DNA of 42,761 nucleotides from JAAZLS01 sp964585925 (GTDB lineage Bacteria > Bacillota > Dethiobacteria > DTU022), in assembly GCA_964585925.1 (NCBI GenBank), contig CAZPFS010000014.1:1-42761 (forward strand). Reading direction: 5' to 3'. The position numbers were made by a program, and so were the translations under genes. Within the stretch, counting starts at the first letter, position 1, and every line of letters begins with the position of its first letter. Positions 31,778-39,987 of the stretch are shown one piece after another. Under the pieces are notes generated by a model. It was not told where the DNA came from. It made no database searches and saw only the letters and a program-made list of their open reading frames with translations.

Positions 31778-32845
31778 TCACCGCTGCTTTAATCTTGCCG
31801 TCAGCTCGGCAGTCATATTGTAAATTCTTTCCGCCAGTTCCAGGGTCAGGGTGCCGGTGCCGCAACTGGGAGTGATCATAAACTGCCGGCTGAGCCTGTT
31901 TCCATTTACTCCCCTTTTAACCAGGGCATCCATCCCCCGTTGCAGGCGTTCCACAAGGGAATAACTTTCCTCCTGCCAGGCGGCGTCAGAGGTGGGCACA
32001 ATGCCCCAGGCCAGCACGCCCCCCCGGTCCAGAAACAATCCCAGTTGCTCACTGTAGACCAGCATGGGGGAAAGATAATCATAAGCATCAAAGCTCAGCA
32101 CATCCAGATCGAGATCCGTCACCAAAGACCAATCTATGCCCGCACAGCAATGAAGTCCGGTAAAGCCTCCGGCGGAACGGATCTGATCTATAACTATCTT
32201 TAGGCTGTCCCGGATCTCCTCCCGCCCCAGCCCCACGGTGATTGAGCTTCCATAATTACTGATCACCGGGTCGTCGATGAACACCATCACCGGTAGTCCC
32301 AGCGCCTTCAGCGCCCTTGTCTGCCACCCGGCCTGCCGGGCCAGCACATGGCTGGTAATTTCCCGCAGTGTGTCGCTGTAAAATGAAGGGCGGCCCTGGG
32401 TATCGGTTATCTGAAACCCGGCCGAGAGCGGTCCGCAGACCTGCCCTTTCAGACCTAAAACCTCCCCGGACAGCCCGGGCACCCGGCGCAAAAATTCATA
32501 AAAGCCGGCCGCAGAAGCTGCGGGAAAGGCAAAATTACTTTCCGCACCATCACCGCCGGAAAAATCCCCCAGCAAGAGTTCATAAAGTTCCAGCAGGTTC
32601 TGTTCCCACTGAGGCTGATCGGTACAAAAGGCCGCCTGATGTTCCCCCAGGGTGACTATACCCTTTTTCACCAGTATACCTAAAAATACAGTAACCAGAC
32701 CCTCCGCCCGGTTGCGCTGCGGAAGCTGGGGCCAGTGGGGAATCCGCCCAAAACAATTAACCACCAGGTCTATGGCCCGATCCGGGCTGGTATGCGGTAA
32801 ACTGCCGATTCCGGTGGCCAGACCGTAATACTGTTCCGGTAACAT
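31778..32845 (-). CDS. short MetE-like (cobalamin-independent methionine synthase superfamily) protein
   Basis: A 355-residue protein of the UROD/MetE superfamily equal to only the catalytic half of MetE. It starts GLATGIGSLPHTS and carries a probable zinc site: His232 and Cys234 in LHCCAGIDW and Cys328 in TPSCGTGTL, matching the His-x-Cys and Cys ligands of MetE. VFIDDP near 188-193 and FDAYDY are other barrel landmarks. Full MetE is about 750 residues with an N-terminal folate-binding half; short 'core' forms in archaea and anaerobes take methyl groups from other donors, often corrinoid proteins. So it is either a folate-independent methionine synthase or another zinc methyltransferase. AAAGGGGA marks the ATG. 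It follows cimA by 23 bp. Confidence 0.83.
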   Translation of the reverse strand: MLPEQYYGLATGIGSLPHTSPDRAIDLVVNCFGRIPHWPQLPQRNRAEGLVTVFLGILVKKGIVTLGEHQAAFCTDQPQWEQNLLELYELLLGDFSGGDGAESNFAFPAASAAGFYEFLRRVPGLSGEVLGLKGQVCGPLSAGFQITDTQGRPSFYSDTLREITSHVLARQAGWQTRALKALGLPVMVFIDDPVISNYGSSITVGLGREEIRDSLKIVIDQIRSAGGFTGLHCCAGIDWSLVTDLDLDVLSFDAYDYLSPMLVYSEQLGLFLDRGGVLAWGIVPTSDAAWQEESYSLVERLQRGMDALVKRGVNGNRLSRQFMITPSCGTGTLTLELAERIYNMTAELTARLKQR

Positions 32846-32868
32846 ATTGTCCCCTTTCACCACACGGG

Positions 32869-34488
32869 TTATGATTCTGATTCTGCCCGCATCGTTTTTA
32901 ACAAATTTTGAGCCGCCGCCAATTGCGAGGACCGGCACTGCAGACCGTATTCAAGGCTGTCCACCAGGGCCTCCCAGCTGGCCTGAATAATGTTCGGCGA
33001 CACCCCCACTGTTCCCCAGGTTTTTTGATCATCTCGGGATTCAATCAGCACCCGCACTTTGGAGCCGGTACCGTCCTTGCCATCCAACACCCGTACTTTA
33101 TAATCAATTAATTTGATTTTTTTGAGTTCCGGATAGATTTCCTCCAGCGCCTTTCGCAAAGCATTGTCCATAGCGTTTACCGGGCCGTTTCCCTCGGCGG
33201 CGGTATGGACCTGTCGCTCTCCCACCCTTACCTTGATGGTAGCCTCGGCATACAACTGCCCGCTTTCTCTTTTTTCTATGATTAATCTGAACCCTTCCAG
33301 GTGGAAAAAGGATCTGTAAGTATTCATGGCTTTCAAGATCAACAGTTCAAAGGAACCTTCAGCCCCTTCAAACTGGTACCCCTGGTGTTCCAGTTCCTTC
33401 AAACGGGTAAGTACCTCCCTGGTTTCCGGGTGATCCCTGAGCAGGGCGATATTGCCTTCCTTTGCTTTCAGGCTGACGCTGGTCCTGCCGGCCAGTTCGG
33501 AGATCAGAATGCGCCGGCGATTGCCCACATGCCCGGGAGCAGTGTGCTCATATGTATCCGGATTCTTGTTGACCGCATCCACATGAACTCCCCCCTTGTG
33601 GGAAAATGCATTACGCCCCACATAGGGCTGATTTTCCTGGGGAGCCATGTTGGCCAGCTCAGCCACAAAACGCGATAGCCCGGTTAGCCCGGACAACTGC
33701 TGTTCTGTCAGCAGATTCAAATCCATTTTTAGCTGCAAATTGGGAATAATTGTGCACAGGTTGGCATTTCCGCAGCGCTCACCGTAACCGTTGATCGTCC
33801 CCTGAATATGGGTAACCCCAGATTGGACGGCCATCAGGCTATTGGCCACCCCCATCCCACAATCATCATGGGCATGGATCCCCAAGGGAAGATCGATTGC
33901 TTGGCGAACGTCATCTATTATTTTTGACAGCTCCCAGGGCATCATTCCGCCGTTGGTATCACAGAGAACCACCGTGTCGGCGCCGCTCTGAGCTGCGGCC
34001 AGAATAGTCTGCAAGGCATAATCGGGATTATTCCGGTAACCGTCAAAAAAATGTTCGGCATCATAAATTACCTCCAGCCCCAGTGACTTGAGGTAGGACA
34101 GAGTATCCCGAATCATTTCCAGATTTTCTTCAAGAGTGGTGGAAAGAGCCCTCACCACATGAAAGTCCCAGCTTTTCCCAAAAATAGTGACCGCCGGAGT
34201 AGCCGCCTCCACCAGGCAGCGGATGTTTTGATCCGCATCGGCGGTTCCTCCCGGACGCCTGGTACTGCCAAATGCGCACAGCCGAGCGTTTTTAAGCTGA
34301 AGTTCCTCCCTGGCCCGACTGAAAAATTCCAGTTCCTTGGGATTGGAACCGGGCCAACCCCCTTCGATATAGGCAATACCGAGCTCGTCCAATTTTTCGG
34401 CAATCTTGAGCTTGTCCTTAACTGAAAACGAGATCCCTCTCCGCTGAGCACCATCACGTAAAGTAGTATCATAAATTCCGATCTTCAC
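32869..34488 (-). CDS. cimA: (R)-citramalate synthase (CimA)
   Basis: A 539-residue protein of the CimA/LeuA family. The N-terminal HMGL barrel begins KIGIYDTTLRDGAQ, with catalytic Arg11 and metal-binding Asp7, HAHDD, and NGYGERCGNAN, which is CimA-like. The C-terminal LeuA-type regulatory domain covers about 400-530. It condenses pyruvate and acetyl-CoA to citramalate, the threonine-independent route into isoleucine. The start is a GTG with GGGAGG 8 nt upstream; ATGs further up would add non-conserved residues. Length above LeuA (about 510) and the motifs favour CimA. It is the first gene of the M42 operon, behind a TATAAT and a palindrome. Confidence 0.94.
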   Translation of the reverse strand: MKIGIYDTTLRDGAQRRGISFSVKDKLKIAEKLDELGIAYIEGGWPGSNPKELEFFSRAREELQLKNARLCAFGSTRRPGGTADADQNIRCLVEAATPAVTIFGKSWDFHVVRALSTTLEENLEMIRDTLSYLKSLGLEVIYDAEHFFDGYRNNPDYALQTILAAAQSGADTVVLCDTNGGMMPWELSKIIDDVRQAIDLPLGIHAHDDCGMGVANSLMAVQSGVTHIQGTINGYGERCGNANLCTIIPNLQLKMDLNLLTEQQLSGLTGLSRFVAELANMAPQENQPYVGRNAFSHKGGVHVDAVNKNPDTYEHTAPGHVGNRRRILISELAGRTSVSLKAKEGNIALLRDHPETREVLTRLKELEHQGYQFEGAEGSFELLILKAMNTYRSFFHLEGFRLIIEKRESGQLYAEATIKVRVGERQVHTAAEGNGPVNAMDNALRKALEEIYPELKKIKLIDYKVRVLDGKDGTGSKVRVLIESRDDQKTWGTVGVSPNIIQASWEALVDSLEYGLQCRSSQLAAAQNLLKTMRAESES

Positions 34489-34526
34489 CTGGATTACCTC
34501 CCCCATCATGACGCTAAACATAAGGT

Positions 34527-34532
34527 ATTATA
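34527..34532 (-). promoter_or_regulatory. cimA -10 element
   Basis: A perfect TATAAT on the minus strand lies 39 nt before the cimA GTG, with a predicted start near 34520. The -35 is weak (TTAATC with 17 bp spacing), suggesting an activator or regulated promoter. Confidence 0.5.
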
Positions 34533-34550
34533 CTATATACGCGCGAAATG

Positions 34551-34567
34551 ATTAAATTCAATTTAAT
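34551..34567. promoter_or_regulatory. palindromic operator candidate upstream of cimA
   Basis: ATTAAATTCAATTTAAT is a perfect 8-1-8 palindrome placed about 31-47 nt before the predicted cimA start of transcription, overlapping the -35 region. It is AT-rich but does not match the CodY box in the half-site sequence. No repressor gene is adjacent. A dimeric regulator is the natural reading; chance in an AT-rich gap is the alternative. Confidence 0.4.
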
Positions 34568-34591
34568 TATTGCGCCGGAACCACAAACCGG

Positions 34592-36541
34592 CTAGATCAG
34601 ATCCGGATCCATCAGCCGGTACGTATCCGAAGGAAGTTCCCGCAAAAAAGGCGAGGGATTAACCGTGGCCGCCCCCCACTGGCGCCGATCCTGCCGGTAG
34701 GTTAACAGGTACAAATAGCGGCGGGCTCTGGTCACCGCCACATAAAACAGGCGACGCTCCTCCTCGATCCGGGAATCATAGTCCATACGGGAGCTTGGAA
34801 ACTGACCCTCATTGAGGCCGATGATAAATACCACGTCCCACTCCCGGCCTTTGGCGCTATGAATGGTGGAAAGAGTCAAATAGCCGCTGTCCGCCGAGGG
34901 AAGGGTCCCGTCGTTAAAAATGGAATCATCCAGAGTAACCGATTCCAAAAACTGTCCCAGAGATTCAAAGCGCTTGCTGTAATCCCCCAGCCGGGCGATT
35001 CCCTCTAGGCGCTCTTCAAATTGATCGGGATAATTTCTTTCAAGAATAGACTCATAGTTTTTTTGCAAAACTAGATCAATCATCTCCGGAACGGTTTGCC
35101 CGGGTACATTCAGGGCTAAAATGGCTTCCCTAAAATATTTCCAGGCGTCGAGCCCCCTGGAAGGAGCGATCTTACCCGCGGCCATCGCCGCCAGGCGATC
35201 CGGATACTGACCCCACTTTTTCCAGAGTGCCTCAAAAGTAGCCTCGCCTATCCCCGGCTGCAAGGTGATAATTCGGCGCCAGGATATTTCATCCCCGGGA
35301 TTGTGTACCGCCTTCAGATAAGCCAGCACATCCTTGATATGGCTCTTTTGTAAAAACCTGATCCCGCCAAAAGTGCGGTAGCGAAGGCCCCGGTGTATAA
35401 GTCCGAATTCTACATCCGAGGCAAGAAATGAGCTCCGATATAAAACTGCCATCTCTTGGTAGGGCACCCCGCGGGAATGCAGATCGTTTATCAGGTAAAT
35501 CACCAGGGAAGCCTCCTGGGAGGCATCCCAGGCCTGCGCCAGCACGGGTTTCTCACCGGAAGGGTTTAATGAATATAATTTTTTCCGGAGTTGCCCCCGG
35601 TTAAAGGAAATAGAACCATCGGCCAGGGTTACAATCTCGGGAGTGCTGCGGTAATTACGCTCCATTTTGATCACCCGGCACTGGGGGTACTTTTCCGGAA
35701 AGGAAACAATATTCCTGATCTCGGCCTGGCGAAAGGCATAAATTGATTGTGCATCATCCCCCACCACGCAGATGGAGTCGGCGCCCGCAAACTGATCCAC
35801 CAGTTCGGCCTGCACCTTGTTCGTATCTTGAAATTCATCCACCATAAGGTGGCGGAAACGCTCCCGGTATCCCGCACGTACCTGCGGGTGGTCCCGGAAC
35901 AGATCCCTCCAACAAATCAAAAGATCATCAAAATCCAGGCTGTTGCTCTCCTGCTTCCGGAGCAAATACATCTGGGACAGACGCTCTATCAGTTCGGTGT
36001 ACTCCACCAGGCGAGGGTAATAGTCTGAAATCACGTCTTTGATGTCCGAATCCGAATTCCGGGATTGGCTGATTACCTTTTCCAAAAACCTGCGCTTGAC
36101 AAGCAGGTTTCTTTCCTCCTCGCCAAGTTTGTAGGGCAAAGAGTTGATCAACAGCCGGAGCATCTTTGCACTGTCTTCATCATCCAATATGGTAAACCGG
36201 CTGGTCCTGCCCAGCAGCGAGGCATGGCGCCGCAAAATGCGGGCGCCTGTACTGTGAAAGGTGCCGGCCCAAAGGCCCTGCGGTAGGAAGCCGATCAATT
36301 TTTCCAGACGATCTCTCATTTCATCTGCCGCTTTATTAGTAAAGGTCAGCAGCAGCAACTGCTCCGGGGGCACTCCGCTCTTCAGCAAATGAGCCGCCCT
36401 GAACATCAAGGCCCTGGTCTTTCCGGAACCCGGGCCGGCCAGACCCAGGATCACCGGGGCGGTGAGAGTTACAAATTCATATTGGGCCTGGTTCAGATCC
36501 CGGGAAAGAAGATCCAACCAGCTCTGATCAACAAAAGTCAT
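34592..36541 (-). CDS. UvrD/Rep/PcrA-family DNA helicase
   Basis: A 649-residue superfamily 1A helicase. Motifs in order: Q-motif (LNQAQYEFV), Walker A GLAGPGSGKT at 34-43, TFTNKAADEMRDRL (Ia), FHSTGARIL, LDFDDLL, Walker B VDEFQDTN, GDDAQSIYAFR (III), and near the end LSTIHSAKGREWDVVF (V) and VAVTRARRYLYL (VI). It is shorter than PcrA (about 730) because the C-terminal extension that contacts RNA polymerase is missing, so it may be a paralogue rather than the main PcrA. The ATG is set by GGAGGGG 3 nt upstream; an earlier in-frame ATG adds 12 residues. It is upstream of cimA and divergent from the DUF3786 gene. Confidence 0.93.
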   Translation of the reverse strand: MTFVDQSWLDLLSRDLNQAQYEFVTLTAPVILGLAGPGSGKTRALMFRAAHLLKSGVPPEQLLLLTFTNKAADEMRDRLEKLIGFLPQGLWAGTFHSTGARILRRHASLLGRTSRFTILDDEDSAKMLRLLINSLPYKLGEEERNLLVKRRFLEKVISQSRNSDSDIKDVISDYYPRLVEYTELIERLSQMYLLRKQESNSLDFDDLLICWRDLFRDHPQVRAGYRERFRHLMVDEFQDTNKVQAELVDQFAGADSICVVGDDAQSIYAFRQAEIRNIVSFPEKYPQCRVIKMERNYRSTPEIVTLADGSISFNRGQLRKKLYSLNPSGEKPVLAQAWDASQEASLVIYLINDLHSRGVPYQEMAVLYRSSFLASDVEFGLIHRGLRYRTFGGIRFLQKSHIKDVLAYLKAVHNPGDEISWRRIITLQPGIGEATFEALWKKWGQYPDRLAAMAAGKIAPSRGLDAWKYFREAILALNVPGQTVPEMIDLVLQKNYESILERNYPDQFEERLEGIARLGDYSKRFESLGQFLESVTLDDSIFNDGTLPSADSGYLTLSTIHSAKGREWDVVFIIGLNEGQFPSSRMDYDSRIEEERRLFYVAVTRARRYLYLLTYRQDRRQWGAATVNPSPFLRELPSDTYRLMDPDLI

Positions 36542-36809
36542 ATCCCCTCCGATTCTACAGCGCCTGTCCACCAGCAATTGCCTCCTGTATACCGATTATT
36601 ATCTGTACCCGTCGGCTTCATTCATTCTCGTTCGGGGGCGGCATTTCCTTTTTCCGGCTATCAATAGTACAATAAGCAGGCAGGGGATGTTTTTAATTAC
36701 ATCATCCGGTTCATTATTTCTGCTCTCGAAAACAAGCGGTACAGGGATGGGCACCCCCGCCTTTGCCCGTCTGCAACCTGGCGCGATTAATGAGAAGGAG
36801 GTATTGAAC

Positions 36810-37442
36810 ATGGCCAACGAGTACCAAACCGCACTGGAGAAAGCACGCCGCGAACTATCTCAAAAGAATACGGTGGACATGGCCCGTGCAAGCGGCGTGG
36901 CCTTGTCATTCTACCCGCCTTTATCCTGGAGGGAATTTACCGTTCCCTTTCTGGGCAGGGCCTACCAGATCACCTGGCCTTCGGGGGAGGTGTTCCTCTA
37001 TTCAAACCGAAAACAAGCCGCGGAAGGGGTTGCTTTGATCTTGCTCCATTACCTGATAAAGTCCTCGGGCAAACCTCCGACCGGTAAGTGGATTCCTTTC
37101 AAATATCTGCAGGAAGGAAGCAACTATTATCCTGCCTTTTCAAAAAGGGCCCTGAAACCACTGTCAGACTTTTATAGCGCCCGAGAAAAACTGTTTGCCC
37201 CTCTGGTTCAGCAGCAGCTTCACGCCCGCCAGTGGAAAGAAAAAGGGACCCACCTGATAATGGCGCTTCCCAGACTTCCTATTTTAATCAAGCTGGGGAA
37301 AGACAACCGGGAAATTCCCAGCGGGGCGGATTTGATGTTTGATGAAACTGCCAATGAATATCTGTCTACCGAAGATCTGGCCTCACTGGGAGAAGCCCTG
37401 ACCGGAAGACTGCTACTATGGGGTAGAAAGGCGCTGGAATAA
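36810..37442 (+). CDS. DUF3786 protein
   Basis: A 210-residue protein that I match to DUF3786 from the blocks ASGVALSFYPPLSWREFTVPFLGRAY-like (read in pieces), FLYSNRKQAAEGVALILLHYL, GKWIPFKYLQEGSNYYPAFSK, and the ending MFDETANEYLSTEDL. The family is found in anaerobes with Wood-Ljungdahl or methanogen-type metabolism and has no known function. No membrane segment or metal motif is seen. AAGGAGG 8 nt upstream fixes the ATG; the frame stays open upstream but this part is non-coding in character. It stands alone, divergent from the helicase. Confidence 0.8.
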   Translation: MANEYQTALEKARRELSQKNTVDMARASGVALSFYPPLSWREFTVPFLGRAYQITWPSGEVFLYSNRKQAAEGVALILLHYLIKSSGKPPTGKWIPFKYLQEGSNYYPAFSKRALKPLSDFYSAREKLFAPLVQQQLHARQWKEKGTHLIMALPRLPILIKLGKDNREIPSGADLMFDETANEYLSTEDLASLGEALTGRLLLWGRKALE

Positions 37443-37483
37443 AAGCATAGGGTCTAATACCGGTAACACTAAACCGGCGAACT

Positions 37484-37511
37484 TTGACAGATAACAACAA
37501 ATATTTTGAAT
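37484..37511 (+). promoter_or_regulatory. candidate promoter for yifB
   Basis: TTGACA (37484-37489) is a perfect -35. TTGAAT at 37506-37511 is a modest -10 (4 of 6) with 16-bp spacing. It lies 70 bp before the yifB ATG and is the only good match in this gap. Confidence 0.4.
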
Positions 37512-37581
37512 ACGGCAGGTAATTTTTCCCTGATTGAAGAATTAAATAGGCAAACTATGGCTCACTTGGGGATTATATACC

Positions 37582-39123
37582 ATGCTGGCAAAAGTTTATT
37601 CCTGTGCAATCCTGGGGATCGATGGCATTCCGCTGGAGGTGGAAGTTGATCTGGCAGGAGGATTGCCGGCCTTTGATCTGATCGGGCTGCCTGACCCTTC
37701 GGTGCGGGAGGCCAGAGAAAGAGTGCGTTCGGCGATCAGAAACAGCGGATTTGATTTCCCCCTGCGCCGAATTACCGTAAATCTGGCTCCGGCGGACATC
37801 AAAAAAGAAGGCACGGGTTTCGATCTGGCTATTGCCGCCGGAATACTGGCCGCTTCGGGGCAGATCCCCCGCAACGATCACCTTGGCAAGACTGTATTTG
37901 TAGGAGAACTGTCACTGGAAGGAACCCTGAGACCCGTTCCGGGAGCACTGGCCATTGCCGCTTCCATCTCCGAAAACCGGCAACTGAAAGACCATGTCAT
38001 CTGCCTTCCGGAGATTAACAGCACCGAAGCGGCCTTGATTTCCGGAGTCACTGTAAAAGGGATCCGCACCCTGAAACAGCTGGTCAACTATTTAAGCGGT
38101 CAGATTGAACTGCCGTCGGTAAAACCCTGTCCGGAGCAACTGCTGAGTCCGCCTTCTTCGGATCTGGATTTCAGCGAAGTAAAAGGGCAGGAAGCAGCCA
38201 AGCGCGCCCTGGAAGTAGCCGCCGCAGGAAACCACAATATCCTTTTTTATGGCCCGCCGGGGAGCGGAAAAACCATGCTTGCCCGCAGATTGCCGACCAT
38301 ACTTCCCACCCCCGCACTGGATGAAATGCTCGAAATAACCAGAATTCACAGCGTGGCGGGACGCCTTTCTCCCCACCATCCCCTGCTGGCACAAAGGCCC
38401 TTCCGCACCCCTCACCACAGCGCATCTACTGCAGGGATCATTGGAGGGGGCAAGATACCCCGCCCGGGTGAAGTGAGTTTGGCTCACAGGGGAGTACTGT
38501 TTCTGGATGAACTGCCCGAATACAGCCGGGAGGTCCTGGAAGCTCTGCGCCAGCCCCTGGAAGACCGGGTGGTCACAGTCACCCGGGTCTCCGCAACTTT
38601 GACCTATCCCTGTGATTTTATTCTTGTTGGCTCCATGAATCCTTGTCCCTGTGGAAATTACGGGGACCCCGGGCTGGTATGCCGCTGCAGCCCTACCCTC
38701 ATCCAACGTTACCGAGCACGGCTTTCCGGCCCCCTGCTCGATCGCATCGACATCCAAATAGAAGTACCCCGGGTTAAATATGAACATCTGGAAAAAAGCT
38801 CTTCGGCGGCGGAAGATTCCCAGGCCATCCGCTGCCGGGTGGAACAAGCCCGGCAGCGCCAGCGAAAGCGGTTCAGCAACCTAAAAATACTCACCAATTC
38901 ACAAATGTCTCCCCGCCAAACCGCCGCTTTTTGCCCCTTGAGCGCCGAAGCACGGAACCTTCTTCGTCTTTCATACCAAAAGCTGGGGCTGTCTATGCGC
39001 GCCCATGACCGTTTTCTTAAAGTCGCGCGCACCATCGCCGATCTGGAAGGAACAGATACCATTGAAGTCAGGCACATGGCGGAAGCAATTCAGTACCGCA
39101 GCCAGGACCATTTCAACGAATAA
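37582..39123 (+). CDS. yifB: YifB / ComM-like Mg-chelatase-type AAA+ ATPase
   Basis: A 513-residue YifB-family protein. Residues 1 to about 175 are the S5-like/Lon-like N-terminal domain (GIDGIPLEVEVDLAGGLPAF region), then the AAA+ core with Walker A GPPGSGKT near 224-231, FLDELPEYSREVLEALRQPLE (Walker B), and the Cys cluster NPCPCGNYG with VCRCSP. The C-terminal Mg-chelatase domain ends with the usual RTIADLEG. ComM is a helicase for branch migration in natural transformation, so YifB fits with dprA in this window, although it is not in the dprA operon as in many Bacillota. GGGGATT 9 nt upstream supports the ATG. Confidence 0.95.
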   Translation: MLAKVYSCAILGIDGIPLEVEVDLAGGLPAFDLIGLPDPSVREARERVRSAIRNSGFDFPLRRITVNLAPADIKKEGTGFDLAIAAGILAASGQIPRNDHLGKTVFVGELSLEGTLRPVPGALAIAASISENRQLKDHVICLPEINSTEAALISGVTVKGIRTLKQLVNYLSGQIELPSVKPCPEQLLSPPSSDLDFSEVKGQEAAKRALEVAAAGNHNILFYGPPGSGKTMLARRLPTILPTPALDEMLEITRIHSVAGRLSPHHPLLAQRPFRTPHHSASTAGIIGGGKIPRPGEVSLAHRGVLFLDELPEYSREVLEALRQPLEDRVVTVTRVSATLTYPCDFILVGSMNPCPCGNYGDPGLVCRCSPTLIQRYRARLSGPLLDRIDIQIEVPRVKYEHLEKSSSAAEDSQAIRCRVEQARQRQRKRFSNLKILTNSQMSPRQTAAFCPLSAEARNLLRLSYQKLGLSMRAHDRFLKVARTIADLEGTDTIEVRHMAEAIQYRSQDHFNE

Positions 39124-39124
39124 C

Positions 39125-39161
39125 TTGTCATTGGTTGTCATTGGGACGGTTCCAACGACAA
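39125..39161 (+). repeat. REP copy C
   Basis: Two tandem TTGTCATTGG 10-mers (39125-39144), loop GACGGTT, then CCAACGACAA (39152-39161). The second 10-mer and the right arm form a 10-bp stem with one mismatch. The tandem plus hairpin design is identical to copy B, where the loop is the reverse complement AACCGTC. Confidence 0.75.
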
Positions 39162-39179
39162 TTAAAAGAAGGTGAGATT

Positions 39180-39971
39180 ATGCCTCGCTGCGCAAGAACC
39201 ATTAGTAAAACCGGAATATACCACGTCATGATGCGCGGTAATAACGGGGAAAATATCTTCATTGATCATGAAGATAAAGAACGATCAACAAACGTAATCT
39301 ATCAAAAGGCAAGTATTGACAGTGCCAAAATCTATGCCCATGCAATTATGGACAACCACCTGCACCTTATTGCTCATGAAATTGACAAACCGCTGTCATT
39401 GACCATCAAGAGGATGGGCGTCGCCTATGCTCAATTCTTTAATAAGAAATATAAAAAAAGAGGGCATGTCTTTCAGGATCGTTTTAAAAGCGAGCCCATT
39501 GAAAGTGACCGTTACCTCTTAGCAGCAATCTGCTATGTTCACCTTAATCCGGTAAAAGCCGGGATAGGAACCCTCGAAACATACCCTTGGAGCAGTTATC
39601 AACTTTATACCGGCGCAAACGTGACAAGTGAACACAAGGAGGTACTTTCTATGTTCTCTAATGACCCGGATAAAGCAATCCGTGCTTTCAGGGAACTCCA
39701 CTCCAAAGAAAACCCCGATACCTTCATCGATTTGCCCCGGTTTAAATATGACACTCCTGAAAAGGTAGAAGTATTTATCCAACGATATTTGAAAAATAAC
39801 GGTATCTCCAAAGCCAATCTAAAGGAAAGGGGTTGTAAAACAAACCGGGAGCAATTGGTACGGGAATTAAACAAAAACACGGATTTATCCTTAAGGGAAA
39901 TTGCTGTTTTACTTGACATTGGCAGAGAAACAGCACGCAAAGCATCATTGTCATTAGAACCGTCCCGGTGA
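39180..39971 (+). CDS. REP-associated tyrosine transposase (RAYT, Y1/HUH)
   Basis: A 263-residue HUH transposase of the Y1 (TnpA_REP) family. It starts MPRCARTISKTGIYHVMMRGNN, the family N-terminus, carries the HUH pair His60-x-His62 in MDNHLHL, and the helix with the candidate nucleophile Tyr in AAICYVHLNPVKAG. The C-terminus has a helix-turn-helix-like LSLREIAVLLDIGRETARK. Such enzymes cut single-stranded DNA at REP hairpins and are often domesticated. AAGGTGA upstream supports the ATG. No frameshift or stop is seen, so it looks intact. Its stop codon lies within REP copy D, so the last residues are encoded by the repeat. Confidence 0.92.
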   Translation: MPRCARTISKTGIYHVMMRGNNGENIFIDHEDKERSTNVIYQKASIDSAKIYAHAIMDNHLHLIAHEIDKPLSLTIKRMGVAYAQFFNKKYKKRGHVFQDRFKSEPIESDRYLLAAICYVHLNPVKAGIGTLETYPWSSYQLYTGANVTSEHKEVLSMFSNDPDKAIRAFRELHSKENPDTFIDLPRFKYDTPEKVEVFIQRYLKNNGISKANLKERGCKTNREQLVRELNKNTDLSLREIAVLLDIGRETARKASLSLEPSR

Positions 39972-39982
39972 CCCTGGTGACC
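39948..39982 (-). repeat. REP copy D
   Basis: TTGTCATTAG, loop AACCGTC, then CCGGTGACC and CTGGTGACC in tandem. Read on the minus strand the core is GGGACGGTTCTAATGACAA, the inverted counterpart of copy C. The stem pairs imperfectly because the tandem half (GTGACC) has diverged from TTGTCA. It overlaps the RAYT stop codon. Confidence 0.65.
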
Positions 39983-39987
39983 GGGGT

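Larger units (their letters stand above)
39125..39982 (+). mobile_element. RAYT transposase unit with inverted REP ends
   Basis: An 858-bp unit made of REP copy C, the RAYT gene and REP copy D, which points the other way. Copy D lies partly inside the end of the coding region. The same repeat core occurs again at 10.2 kb. The unit sits between yifB and the MOT1-type transporter with almost no extra sequence: copy C starts 2 nt after the yifB stop and copy D ends 6 nt before the transporter stop. Confidence 0.75.

Noticed and set aside
37520..37550. CodY box-like AATTTTTCCCTGATT before yifB
   Set aside because: Matches the consensus only in the first half; the second half-site is absent.
38092..38847. 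251-codon minus-strand frame opposite yifB
   Set aside because: Antisense to the conserved AAA+ core; composition is that of a shadow frame.
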